Shown here: positions 12,300 to 23,448 of the stretch, in pieces
Layout: every line of letters begins with the position of its first letter
Position numbering within the stretch: position 1 is the first letter of the stretch
Origin: Hevea brasiliensis
Lineage: Eukaryota; Streptophyta; Magnoliopsida; Malpighiales; Euphorbiaceae
NCBI RefSeq assembly: GCF_030052815.1
Contig: NC_079505.1
Coordinates: 25,188,843 to 25,252,842 of the forward strand
Direction: 5' to 3'
Length of the DNA stretch: 64,000 bases
The notes under the pieces: generated by a model
Databases searched by the model: none
What the model saw: the letters and a program-made list of their open reading frames with translations, nothing else
What the model was told of the DNA's origin: nothing
Position numbers and translations under genes: made by a program

Positions 12300-14730
12300 A
12301 CAACTCCAACTCAAATGCAATTGACATAACTTCTCTTATTGATCAAGCTTGTTCTATTGCTTTTCTTTCTACTCAAGATTCATTTACAAGCCTAACCATG
12401 GATGATGTTACTACAAATATTGATGAGGCAAATTAGAACAAAGAAAAAGATATCATTAAGGCAAATGAAGAGGAGGAAAATCCATTTGCTGCAAAGAAGA
12501 GGAAGCGAACATCTAAGGCATCGGTTGAGTTTAAAGAAGTTAATCTTCTTGATAGAACAGTGAAAGTAGGGTTCATTCACTGCAAACACCAACTTGGAGT
12601 TAGCAAGACTAGTGCCACAACACACTTTCTTAGACATATAAAGATTTGTCCAAAAAGGAAAGTGAATTTGAAAGGTCAACAACAACTTAGTATCACTACA
12701 ACACTAGTTGAGATGGAAAGTGTGACTTCTATGCAGAATTTTAAATATGATCATGCTAAGATAAGAGAAGTCCTTGCCCATATGACTCTTGTTCATGAGT
12801 TGTCATTTCTTTTTACAAAGTATGAGCTTTTCAATTTGTTGATGAGAACTGCAACTTCGCATTATCAAAAGATTACTTGTGCAACTGTAAGAAAGGATTG
12901 TTTCTCTGCTTATGATATTGAGAAAAAGAAAATTAAATGCTAAGATAAGAGAAGTCCTTGCCCATATGATTCTTGTTCATGAGTTGCCATTTCTTTTTAC
13001 AAAGTATGAGCTTTTCAATTTGTTGATGAGAACTGCAACTCCATATTATTAAAAGATTACTCGTGCAACTGTAAGAAATGATTGTTTCTCTGCTTATGAT
13101 ATTCAGAAAAAGAAAATTAAATGCTAAGATAAGAGAAGTCCTTGCCCATATGATTCTTGCTCATGAGTTGCCATTTCTTTTTACAAAGTATGAGCTTTTC
13201 AATTTGTTGATGAGAACTGCAACTCCATATTATCAAAAGATTACTCGTGCAACTGTAAGAAATGATTGTTTCTCTGCTTATGATATTGAGAAAAAGAAAA
13301 TGAAAGACTTGCTAAAGCATGTTGACAAAGTTAGTGTGACCATAGATTTATGGAAGTCAGGTCAGCAACTTTCATACATGGTTGTTGCTGCACACTTTGT
13401 GGACTCCAACTGGAATTTGCAAAAGCGTACTTTGAACTTCTGTGATGTTCCACCACCTCATACAGGAGTTGTTATGTGTGATGTGCTGCAAAAATGCTTA
13501 GTTGAATAGGGAAGTGAAGATAAGGCATAGACTGTTTTTATTGATAACGTTGCCTATAGAAAGATGCTGCTATTAAAATGTTGAAGGATAATCTTGTTAC
13601 AAGAATAGTCTTGCACTTAATGGTAAGTTGTTTCATATGAGGTGTTATGCACATATCTTAAATTTATTGGTGCAAGATGTGTTGTCTGAGATTGAAGATA
13701 TAGTTTTCAATATGTGTGAAAGTGTAAAGCATCTTACAAAAGCTGAGTCTCATCGTTTGATTTTTAGTGAAATTGAAAAGCAATTGAAATTGCCTTCAAA
13801 GAAGCTTATTTTGGATTGTGGCACAAGGTGCAATGCAACATATTGCATGCTATCTGTTGCGTTAGAGTTTAAGGATGCCTTCCCTCGATATCAGCAAAAA
13901 GATCCAACTTTACACTTTCTTGCCTAGTGGGGAAGATTGAGAAAAAGTGAAGAAAGTTTGCTCTTTTCTTGAAGAATTCAATGAAGTTACTAAAGTAATT
14001 TTAGATATTGAATATCCAACTTCAAACTTATTCCTTGTTAAACTTTATAATATAAAGAAATTGTTAAATAAAACGTATGAGAATGTGGGCTACATGTAAG
14101 CCATGGTTAGCAAGATGAAAAAGAAATTTAATAAGTATTGTTGTGATTGTAATTTATTAATCTATAGCAACTGTATTGGACCCAAGGAACAAGATGAAAT
14201 TGGTAGAGTGGTGTTTTCCAGAGATTTATTCTACATCTGATGCTATTGAGCAAATGACTATTGTTCAAGAGACTTTGTGCATGCTTTATAATGAGTATGT
14301 TGAAGCTCATAAAACAAAAAATGTTGACACAGAAATTAGTGGTGTTGAAAACCAAATAGAAGGATTTAGTTGTAATGTTAGTGGGAAAGGAAAAGTTAGA
14401 GGGAGAGCACAATTTTATAGTTATATAAAGAATGTTGATAATCTAATTGAGCAAGTGAAGTTTGAATTAGCTGTGTATTTGGAAGATAGTGTTCATATTT
14501 GCGAAGATGATGAAAAATTTGATGCATTAGAATGGTGAAAGATGAATAACATGAAATACAGGATATTATCAAAAATGGCACGTGACATACTATCAATTCC
14601 CATTACAACTGTAGCTTTAGAATTAGCTTTTAGTATTGGAGGTAGAGTTATTGATCCGCATAGAGCAGCCTTAGGGGCAGAAACTATTCAAGTTTTAACT
14701 TGTGGATCTGATTGGTTACGAGTTTTCTGA
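12300..14730 (+). pseudogene. hAT transposase remnant (BED zinc finger / RICESLEEPER-like)
   Basis: The blocks occur in the family's order. A lysine-rich stretch and a BED-type finger remnant (HCKHQLG...ATTHFLRHIKIC) lie near 12,570-12,650. The catalytic-domain start VSVTIDLWKS and AAHFVDSNWNLQKR lie at 13,330-13,430, MRCYAHILNLLVQD at about 13,630, and TRCNATYCMLSVALEF near 13,830. VLDPRNKMK is near 14,170. The C-terminal dimerisation segment (ILSIPITTVALELAFSIGGRV) is at 14,590-14,660. A live protein of this family would excise and insert the element through its TIRs. This copy cannot: in-frame stops occur near 12,434, 13,507, 13,924 and 14,536, and a 184-bp triplication and other frameshifts break the reading frame. 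Confidence 0.88.
12753..13304 (+). repeat. Three tandem copies of a 184-bp segment of the transposase gene
   Basis: Units begin ATGCTAAGATAAGAGAAG at 12,753, 12,937 and 13,121 and are nearly identical. Since 184 is not a multiple of three, each added copy shifts the frame, so the duplication itself disables the gene. The near-identity of the units shows the duplication is younger than much of the other damage. Confidence 0.92.
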
Positions 14731-15284
14731 GGGATAAAAAGCAAAAGAAATGTAAGTACAATAATATATTACACTTTAGTCTTCAATAAGACATGGTAGC
14801 ATACAATTAACTTTTATAATTTATTTGTTATTGTGAAAGGGCAAGGAGGAAATTCAAGAGATTATACTACCTTAGTGATTTGAAATATTTTTGCATTCAA
14901 TTTTCAGGTATTATTTGTTATATTTTTCTTTTGAATTTTAATTTTTATTTTGCTAATTTACTATTATGATATTTTATTTTGATATTGCTAGTATTGATGT
15001 TTTGTGTGGTAAATCTTGAAGGTTGCATGGATGCAAAAATCACTTCAAATTCAAGCTTTAGGCAAGACCTATCTAATCATTTTAGTGATTTAATTCTAGG
15101 ATTTGTTATTCTATTGAACTGTTTTTTAATTTTATTTAAATTATGGTGGTGTTGTAATTTGTGTTATTTTCAAATTAGTTGTAATGTGTTGTATCTTTTT
15201 TTTTTCTTGTTATTTTGTATTATTAATGACTATGGACTCACATTGTAATTTATTTTGAAAATAATTGTGATTTAAAAGAGGCAT
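14731..15284. other. hAT 3' non-coding region
   Basis: AT-rich DNA between the transposase remnant and the GAGCTC-rich right subterminal cluster. It is presumably the 3'-untranslated part of the transposon. No other gene was seen. Confidence 0.5.
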
Positions 15285-15512
15285 TATAAATGTCGAGCTC
15301 AAGCTCAAGCTTACCGAGCTTGCTTATCGAACATGAGTTCGAGCTTGAACTTACCGAGCTTGACACGAGCTCGAACTCGAGCTTGACAAACGAACTTAAA
15401 ATGAGTCGAGTTCGAATCGAATTCAATTTAACATATTTCAAACGAAGCATATATTCATGAATCAAGCCTGAACAAGTCAAAGCTCAGCTCATCTTGGCTC
15501 GATTACACCCAT
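15285..15512. repeat. hAT right subterminal repeats and terminal inverted repeat
   Basis: Dense GAGCTTG/CTCGAGC repeats in both orientations (15,293-15,400), then the terminal sequence GGCTCGATTACACCCAT, whose complement (GGGTGTAATCGAGCC) resembles the GGTGTAAATGAACC left end near 3,873. This is the usual architecture of hAT termini. Confidence 0.75.
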
Positions 15513-15513
15513 A

Positions 15514-15579
<66 letters not shown>
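15513..15579. repeat. (TTA)n microsatellite
   Basis: About 20 uninterrupted TTA units directly abutting the hAT right end. The same triplet tract borders the left end at 3,848-3,870, consistent with insertion of the transposon into this tract. Confidence 0.95.
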
Positions 15580-15875
15580 AAGAATGACATGTGGCAAATA
15601 ATATTTTGACATAAATAAATTTACAAAAAAATAATATAAATAATTTTTAAATATTGCATTTAGTCACAAAATGTTTTAACTTTTAAAAATCAAATTTAAA
15701 GAAAATAATAATTTAAATTATAAATATTAAGGTAGTAATATAAATAATAATGATAATTAAAAGGGAAATAAAAAAATTAAATAATAATTAATATAAAAGA
15801 GAGTTATTTATTAAGAATGTTACGTGGTAAGCTTTTCAAGAAAAGTGATACATAACATTCTCTTGAGAATACATT
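15580..15875 (-). repeat. Short AT-rich interspersed element, copy 2
   Basis: Reverse-complement relative of 1-313 over its whole length. Its outer end contains a small hairpin (GAATGTTA...TAACATTC, 15,817-15,864), and the inner end GAATGACATGTGGCAA resembles the outer GAATGTTACGTGGTAA, a possible pair of termini. It has no coding capacity. Confidence 0.7.
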
Positions 15876-15878
15876 TCT

Positions 15879-15880
<2 letters not shown>

Positions 15881-15955
<75 letters not shown>
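15881..15955. repeat. (TA)n microsatellite
   Basis: About 35 TA units immediately outside the short interspersed element. Likely polymorphic between individuals. Confidence 0.95.
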
Positions 15956-15957
<2 letters not shown>

Positions 15958-16763
15958 AAATAATTTTACATATAAATATATTAAATTATTTTATAATTCT
16001 TAATTATAAGTGTACTATTATAATATATATGCTTAATTCATAATTATATTTTTATATAGAAATTACATAATAAATAAATAACTAAAAGGTATATTATATA
16101 ATATATTTATACTAACATATCATAAGATTATATATATATCTTATAGCTAAAAATTATATGATTTATAAATAATTAAAAGATATTTTATATGATATTTTTG
16201 TATTAATATCTCACTTTAAAATTTAAATGCTAATTTAAGTATATTTTTATAGAAATAATTGTGTAAAATTATTTCAAGAGTCCAGAAATAAATTAAAAAA
16301 ATCGAGAATTGTATCAAAATAACAAAGAATCAAATCAAAATTATATTGAAATTTCGATTTGATTTTAATTCCTAGGTAGATTTCAAACTAGAATCATAAC
16401 CACACATTCCAAGTCATGAAGTCAAAATATAAGGGCTATATTATTTTCAAAAATAAAGGGATAAAAGTATTAATTTTGATATAACTCAAGGATTAAAAAA
16501 TAATTTATCTTAATTTTAATTCAATTAAATTCTCATATTTTAATATTTGAATAATTTAATAAATTTTATTTAATTCGAATTCAAACCAATCCATTGCGCA
16601 CCTTAATCCTAACCGTTTCATCCGATCCGTTTAGCAGTTGGTAGCCTTTGTTAAACCAAGCTGGTGGGGCCAGGGCCGGTAGAACGAAACGTTTCTTTTT
16701 AGAAAAGATCCGAAACGTTATTACCAAAGGTTCCTCTCTCAAATTTACACATCATTGTATCCA
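15956..16763. other. AT-rich upstream flank of the host gene
   Basis: No gene is visible. The base composition becomes less AT-rich from about 16,600, marking the start of the promoter-proximal region of the five-exon gene that follows. Confidence 0.6.
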
Positions 16764-16782
16764 CGTGGCCTGCAAGTATTGG
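16764..16782 (-). promoter_or_regulatory. Exact ER-stress response element (ERSE-I) overlapping a G-box
   Basis: On the minus strand the site reads CCAAT, nine bases, CCACG: the complete ERSE-I consensus. The CCACG half is part of the palindrome CCACGTGG at 16,761-16,768, a G-box. It lies 25 bp upstream of the TATA box and about 145 bp upstream of the start codon. In plants such sites are bound by bZIP28-type factors together with NF-Y during ER stress, and G-box binders such as HY5 can compete. That this site is active is inferred. Confidence 0.7.
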
Positions 16783-16807
16783 CAGAAGCCTGTATTAGTT
16801 AAGCTCA

Positions 16808-16814
16808 TATATAA
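16808..16814 (+). promoter_or_regulatory. TATA box of the five-exon gene
   Basis: TATATAA in the context CTCATATATAATTC. Transcription would start near 16,840, giving a 5' leader of about 85 bases rich in CT, which is common for plant genes. This makes an in-frame ATG at 16,833 an unlikely start. Confidence 0.65.
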
Positions 16815-16925
16815 TTCATCAATTTTATTTTTTTGGAGAAGACAACGGAAGGCGCAGAAACAACACTCTCAAATCTCATTCTCTTCGTCTTTCTACAGAG
16901 CGCTTTGTTTGATCTTTCTGTAATA

Positions 16926-19900
16926 ATGGCTCAACAAACCGATACGGTGTCATCTAGCTCTAATCAATCTTCTTCTTCTACTACTACTCAAAGTTCTCCT
17001 CTCGACCCCCTCAACAAGCAACCCCAGGTTTTTCCATTTTTTCAATTCCAATTTCAATCTCCCTCTTGTTTTTTTTGTTTGTTTTCTTAAATGTTTTTCT
17101 GTTTTGCTAAGTGTTAAGATCATTTTTCTTTCTTTTTAGTTGGAAAATTTATTTTGATAGGTCAAGGGTTGAGAAAATTTGTTAGGGTTTCTTTTTCCTT
17201 TTCAATTTATTGTAATTTTTATAAGGTTATTTGGCTTAATGATAATGAAATGGTTTTGATTTGATATGAAAAAGCTTTAATATTATATGCAATTAAAGGT
17301 TTTTTTTTTTATATAAATTTTGATGTGCATGTAGTTTGGTTAATGAAATTGTTGCTGGTTTTTGTTACTGTTCTCTTTTTATTTATTTATTTATTATTTT
17401 TTGGTGTTTTTCTCTCAGGTGCCTCCATTCTCTGGCTTCCCAGCATATGGTGATTTTCAGATGTATCCTATAGTTTACCCTGCGCTAGTTCCAGGGTTAA
17501 CTCATTTGCAAAATCAGGAACAGATGAATCGTGGGGCGGGCATTTATGCAGTGCCAGTTCCACCATTTATGGGGCCAATTGCTGGACTTCCATCAAGTAC
17601 TCTTATTCCTCTTACTTATAATATACCCACGTAAGTATCTGTTGTACATGGACTAAGGTTATTATTAGTAGCTCCTGACTTGGCTAATGCATGTCTATAT
17701 AGTATTATGAACATACACACATTGGAGAATTTATTCATTATTTGATTTTGTACTTCATGCAACTTATGAGGAATTTTATTTGTCATCTGTCATTTATCAC
17801 ATTTGCTATAAACTGAAACTTCTATTAAGTACTGTATCTGTCATGCGTGACCCTTTTATAAAAATGTTTTTTCTGTCCTTCATTAGGATATGTAAAAATG
17901 CATCAGATGTGAATTTGTCTTGTATGTTCCTTTCAACAGCATTTTCAATGTTTGATTCTTTGCTTTTATGTTTAAACTCCCGCTGGGAAAGCAATTTTTA
18001 TTCTTTGTTACATAACAAATTTGCTGTTTTGCCCCATCTAACTCTAATCTATAGCTTCTAGTTCCTGATTCCTGATTTTACTTTTATGACCTTCTAGGAT
18101 GCTGTTCTCTTGTTTCTACCTGCTATTTTACTTTTGGTTGCAAGCATAGCAGTCTGCCTTATGTACCTGTTTCATTACCTTTTTGTGTTGTTTGTGTCTT
18201 CGCATTTGTTTACGGTTGTTCTAGCCTTTACTTTATTCTCAAATCCATGTGTCTTTGTTCCTTAACATATGGAATTTGCCTAATTTCCGTGCCCTTGATT
18301 TTATTATATGAGGGAAGAGAAACTTCTTCAGGACTACCATATTTTTTACTTTAGAGAATCTGTTCTTACTTCTGAGTTTTGACTTCTGCTTGTAATTATT
18401 GAATTTTTTTTCCAAGGCCACTCTATCATTGAAGGATATTATTCAAGGTTAGTTTCATTACTATATTTGAAAGAGGGAAGAGCACAAGCTTAGATAAACA
18501 ACTAGAATTTCTTACCCAAAATAACTATTAACTACAAAGCAAAATAGCAGAAGGAACAGAAAATAGATTATAGGGCTGTTTGCAGAGTAGTTAGGCACTA
18601 TGAACAGTAAATAAAGGTTTAAGATTTAGATCTGAACTTCCTTACTCCTTGGGCATCATACAATCCAAAAGCAACAATTGTAGGAAATTTTATTGTTGAA
18701 AGCTCACTAATAACCATTACAAGCATCTATATTGATAGAATCAAATTAATTCTAAACCTTTAAGATGATGGACTCCAAAAATTGTTATCCAAGAAAATTG
18801 AAAGGATTAATGCAATTATAAACCTTAAGGCCGCAGAATATAAAATTAAGACTCCCAAAAACATGCAGCTATCCTATACAACTGGAAATTACAAAAAACT
18901 CTGAACTCTGAAGACTGCAGAGTTAAAATATTGGACCAGTTGCTAATTTGTTTGGATAGTCATATAATAAGACCCCTAAAGGAATAAAATTTATTGTATG
19001 ATACCCCAAATAAAGCCTACATTGAATCTGAGTGATTACTCTAACTTTCTTTGGTCTTTAATGTTAGGGAAATTTATTTTTTAGTCCCTAGGTTATGCCA
19101 TAATTAACACTTGAGTCCTTCATTTTTCAGAAATCGATGATTTGGTCACTAATATTTTACTCCGTCAACAAATAAATAAGTCCATTTTAAAATGAGTTTT
19201 CCGTTATTTCAGCAATAAAAGATGAAAATTCCCCTTTTATAGCCTAAACATCTCTCCTCTGGTCATCACCATTTTAAACTCTTTCACATTCCCTAATGAA
19301 AAGCCATCTCCGCTATCAAATCACTTTCCTTTCTCCTCCGTCCTCTCAATACCAGATCCAATTCATCCCCTCCACTTTTTGCCCCTTTTTTGCCCTCTTC
19401 AATTTCAACTCTTTTACCCCTCCCCAAACCCATATTAACCTCCTTCCCCCTTTACCTCTTGATGATAACTGGAGGACAAGGCCGAGTGGTGGGTGCAAGC
19501 GTTGATGTACCTATGCAAGTGGGTGCAATTGCGTCGCCAGGAGCGGTTGGCTAGACTTTGTTGCTAGCTGGGATATTAGGTTTGTTGAGCATTTTCAGGT
19601 TTCCTTTCTCATTTTATTTTTGTGTTATTTTCTTTTGTAGTTGTTTTGCATTTGAAACTTTGCCTATGTGAGCTTAGCTAAGTATTGCGCATCCCAAGCC
19701 CAGAGAAAGGAGGGTCAATTGGATGGAGTTTTGGTAGGGAGAGAGCAAAATGAGAGAGAGATGGGAGAGTGTGAGAGAGACAAGAGAGGAGGGGAGAAAG
19801 ACTGGGTTAAGGTTAGTATAGGAATAAAAAATTTCTCTCATTTGACATGTTTGACTAATGGAATATACTTAAAAAAAAAATGAACAGAATGACTAAGATG

Positions 19901-22835
19901 TTTGACGGAACCGAACTTTAGGGAATAAATCAACTATTTCTGAAAAATGAGGGACTCAAATGCTAATTATTGCTTAACCCAGGGACTAAAAAATAAATTT
20001 TCCATAATCTTATTTTGCCTGAAGCTCTTGTTGTCTGCATCAGAAAGAAATACCAGCGCATAACAAAACCATGTGACATATTGAGTATTATGGCTGATTA
20101 TAAGTTCGATACACTTGCTAATTCAGCATAGATAAAATTTTGATGATAAGTGATGATTGAAAACTGTGAAAAATGATGATATATCTGCATAGCAAAATTT
20201 GTTACATGATGGGATACTTTTTAAGAAATTATGTGATGAAATACTAAGTAAATTAATAAGTTGTCATTTTCTTGCCATTTCTTTGACAGCAGGTCAGGTC
20301 CTGATACTGGGGCAGCCAATGATCAGGGGCAAGGGGGACAGCAGCCACAACAGCAGCAGGCTGCACCCCAAAGACAAGTTGTTGTGAGGAGATTTCAAAT
20401 TGCATTTCAGCTTGATTTGTTATTAATACTTAAGCTGGCAGCTGTAATCTTTTTGTTCAACCAAGATGGATCAAGAACAAGACTTGTTGTGCTTGTGTTC
20501 TTTGCTTCACTTGTCTATTTGTAAGTATATTGCTATTAAAATTGATTTAACTTATGCATTGTACACAATATTTACGGGTTAATCAGGTTCTGATTGAATG
20601 TATAGGATGAGTTTCTAAAAGAAAAATATAATCGAGATTTCATCTGTAATTGTTTTTATATATTTTTACCATTATCATCAATAAACAAAAGAAACTTATT
20701 GCAAGGCAGTTGAAGGATTTAAATGATTACTTATAACAAATTGTTTCCAAAATAGTAAACTTGGCTTCTTCTATTTAAATATTAGTATTTTCCAATTTTG
20801 CAGTAACCAATTACTTGAAAATAGATCTCTATCTCACATCTAATTGCATTTAATTTGAAATTGGAACATGTTAAAAAATAAAGTTACTTGTAGCTGCACC
20901 TTGGCTTTACACGTGCAAAAAAAAAAAAAAAAAAAAAAAAAGGAGAAATAGTGGGTGGGGATGGGAGGGAGGGGAGGGCAATTAGTTAAGTTGGACCTAA
21001 GATATGATACTGTATCAAATGTCTATCCATAAAACTAAGATATAATGCTATATCAAATGTCTATCCATAAAACTAAATCGTTTACTTGATGCTGTATTTG
21101 GCAAATGGATGCTATCTTTATATGCATCATGGTCACTCATTGAACCATCTGGTCCTTTATTGTGAGTAAAAGCTCTTCAATGTTTGACCTAAGCTTGTTT
21201 TGGGGATAAGTAGGTTTGTGCAGACAATTTGGGAAATTAGTTTAGTGCTTGGGGCCTCTTTTTTTTTTTTTTTAAGATAAGGAAGGAGGTGAGATAGGCA
21301 ATTCTTTATCGAGAGAAGCTCAATTATAAAAATACTCACTTTGTAATTTCTGAGGTTTTTCTTTAGATAGATTTGCAAGTAGATGCTCTAATGTGCATGG
21401 ACTGTAAACCCATTGGTCCCCTTTCAGCAAATTCCATTTATTCAGAAAAGGAAAAAAAAAAAGAAAAAAAAAGTTCAGATGATGATAAAAGAAGGGAGAG
21501 CAATGCTACAAACAGAATATGTATATAAGGGCTACGTCGTTCAGCAACAGGAAAAGACGCATAATAGAATTTAAACAAAGAACTTTGTAAGTAAAAGAAT
21601 TAGAGGTGGAAGAGTTTTTATTTTAAATCAAAATTAATTAAAGAAACAATTTCACAAGAATGATCACTTATAGTGCATTTATAAGTGTGTGTTTTTCTGT
21701 CTCTTTACTTATTCCAACTGCATTGACTATATTAAATCAACTGTTGAAGCTCCAATTTTGTACTTTGTCCTTGTTTGTATGAATGGATGCTGACTTTCTA
21801 GATTGTTGCAGGTATCAAACTGGAGCTCTCACACCATTAGTACAATGGCTCTCACAAAGCATGAGAAGAGCAGCCCAACCTCCCCGTCCTCCCAGGCCAG
21901 TTGCAAGGGCTGAAAATGCTGCTGTTGCTGCAAGGCAGAATGAGAATGTTGGTTTAGCAGGTGCTTTGTATTCCCTGGATGTATATTAAATGCTGTTTTG
22001 GTGTCTTGCCTTTTTCTCCTTTTATCCATATCATAAGGATGTGATAAAGTTTATACTAATTGTCAATTGTCACCTACCACAATCCTTCTCTATAATTTTG
22101 TTTTGGGACAAAGTGGTGAAGAATGATTTAGCGGCATCAGATTCTTTAGAAATGTCAAAGCGTATTTGGGGAAAATTGGTATATATGGGTTGGAAAGAAG
22201 ACATGAACTAGAGAAACAAGTTAAGAGGGTTTCACTATACCTTGATTGTGTTTATGTTATACTTGTGTTAGCATGTTTAGGACGAGATAATTATATCATA
22301 TGACAATCTGACACATTAGCCTAGATCACCATGTATTTGACAGAGTTAACTAATTTTAGAAGGAATTATTATTTATTACTTCTTAAATATTTGATCAGAT
22401 GGTTTTTACTGGAGAAAGCTAATTGAATTTGTGAGGTTTGCCCAATAATGTTGTGTACTTTCAATTCTCTTTTTTTTTTTATATTTCTGACAGTAATTAG
22501 TCTGTATTTTCCTGAAGCTATAGTCCTAGACTGAGTGAAATGAAGGAAACATGTCTATATAATCAACTTCCACTAGTTTAGAATTAAAGATTAATTTAGT
22601 TGATCATAATTTCTGATGATTACTGTATGTGACAACTGCTGCAGAGGGTCAAGCTGGGGCTGATAATGAAAATCGACCAGCAGAGGATGGTAACCAGGCT
22701 GTAGAGAATGAGAATGTAGCAGAACCTGGTGGCGGAGATGGTGGCAACCACTGGTGGGGAATTGTCAAGGAGATTCAAATGATTGTCTTTGGGTTCATCA
22801 CTTCTCTTCTTCCAGGCTTTCACAACGCAGATTAG
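16926..22835 (+). CDS. EBS7: ER membrane protein, EBS7-like (ERAD component), five exons
   Basis: Exons by splice sites and frame are 16,926-17,027, 17,419-17,630, 20,290-20,520 (or from 20,293), 21,812-21,960 and 22,645-22,835. All introns are GT-AG. The sum is 885 bp, or 294 residues. Residues 1-34 are Ser/Thr/Gln-rich. Residues 35-104 are Pro/Gly/Tyr-rich, and residues about 117-133 form a Gln/Gly tract. Hydrophobic segments follow at about 142-161 and 169-184, then an acidic Asn/Glu-rich linker, and the C-terminus WWGIVKEIQMIVFGFITSLL is strikingly clean. I recognise this from memory as the plant-specific family of Arabidopsis EBS7, an ER-membrane partner of the HRD1 ubiquitin ligase in ER-associated degradation that is induced by ER stress; this was not checked by search. 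The promoter carries an exact ERSE-I. There are no stops or frameshifts, so the gene is likely functional. Confidence 0.83.
17631..20289 (+). other. Intron 2 of the EBS7-like gene
   Basis: Donor GTAAGTAT, and acceptor in a GACAGCAG context that offers two AG choices three bases apart. At 2.66 kb it is the largest intron of the gene. About 0.94 kb of it is an inserted long-TIR element at 19,067-20,004; the rest is AT-rich with no open frame of note. Confidence 0.85.
19067..20004. mobile_element. 938-bp non-autonomous DNA element with about 100-bp inverted termini
   Basis: The left end GGGAAATTTATTTTTTAGTC and the complement of the right end (TGGAAAATTTATTTTTTAGT) match with few differences for about 100 bp inward, through blocks reading TTTTTCAGAAAT and CCGTCAA. 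The flanks are TAATGTTA (19,059-19,066) and TAATCTTA (20,005-20,012), a possible 8-bp target duplication with one mismatch. The centre has a purine-rich block (19,730-19,800) and no transposase. Long TIRs suggest a Mutator-like miniature element, while an 8-bp duplication would suit hAT; the class is left open. Confidence 0.8.
20919..20941 (+). repeat. Poly(A) tract in intron 3
   Basis: About 22 consecutive A residues followed by GGAGAAATAG and a G-rich stretch. A neighbouring 38-bp direct duplication (ATATCAAATGTCTATCC-type, 20,998-21,075) is also intronic. The poly(A) might be the tail of an old retroposed fragment, but no body is recognisable. Confidence 0.6.
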
Positions 22836-23440
22836 ATCATAATTTAGTATGCAAACCAACCTTTGGAACAGTGGTATAGAAGCTGGAAAAGCTTGTTTCC
22901 TATCTTTTTTGATTTCCGAAATGATGTAGAGTGCCCCTCCTCCCCCAGCTTATTTGTAGTTAGACTCGCATGTTATGTTGCTTTTATTTTAGACCATGTT
23001 TGGATCGTTTAGAAAATAGAGTAGAAATGAAAGATCCAAGTATGCTTATACTGTTTTGTTTCCAGAATTTTCATGCGTTTGAGAAATTTCAGTATCGAAA
23101 TGTATATTGGTGACAGAGCATTAAAATCTTTGAAGGCCTATTAAATTTCTGATTGCTTTTTATAAAATTCTTTAAATTTATTAAAATATCGCTCAATGGG
23201 CAATCAACTGTTTAAATTTGTCATATAATTCTAAATTTAATTAAAGTTTCTTCATTAATCCATGTATTTTTCAATTCATGTATTTTGTTTCATCAAATTT
23301 TTCTGGTGATAAAAGATTTTAATTTCAATTAAGTATTATTTTTAGTCTTTTTATTTCGGTGATAGTAACTTAGTTAGTTCTTATATTTTAAAGAACACAT
23401 CAGTTAATTTTTCTCATAAGTCTCTCTTTACATCCAAACC
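22836..23440. other. 3' untranslated region and downstream flank of the EBS7-like gene
   Basis: About 150-250 bp of less AT-rich DNA follows the stop codon, then AT-rich intergenic sequence. No canonical AATAAA was found close to the stop, which is usual for plants. No other gene was seen. Confidence 0.5.
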
Positions 23441-23448
23441 CTTCTAAT

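Larger units (their letters stand above)
3871..15512 (+). mobile_element. hAT-superfamily DNA transposon, decayed and interrupted
   Basis: The left end TAGAGGTGTAAATGAACC and the right end (reverse complement starting TATGGGTGTAATCGAGCC) are imperfect inverted termini of the hAT type. Each is followed inward by many GCTCG/CGAGC-rich subterminal repeats (3,890-4,000 plus 4,567-4,790 on the left, 15,285-15,500 on the right). Between them lies a broken hAT transposase gene. A 4.2-kb solo LTR and one arm of an inverted duplication account for about 4.8 kb of the interior. Both flanks are TTA microsatellite, so an 8-bp target duplication cannot be distinguished. The assignment of the left end to this transposase copy is an inference; the two ends could belong to different elements. 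Confidence 0.55.

Noticed and set aside
16833..16925. Upstream in-frame ATG that would add 31 residues to the EBS7-like protein
   Set aside because: It lies at or before the expected transcription start set by the TATA box at 16,808, and the added sequence is not like the rest of the family's N-terminus.
19296..19505. Open frame inside intron 2
   Set aside because: Lies within the non-autonomous long-TIR element and has no family features.
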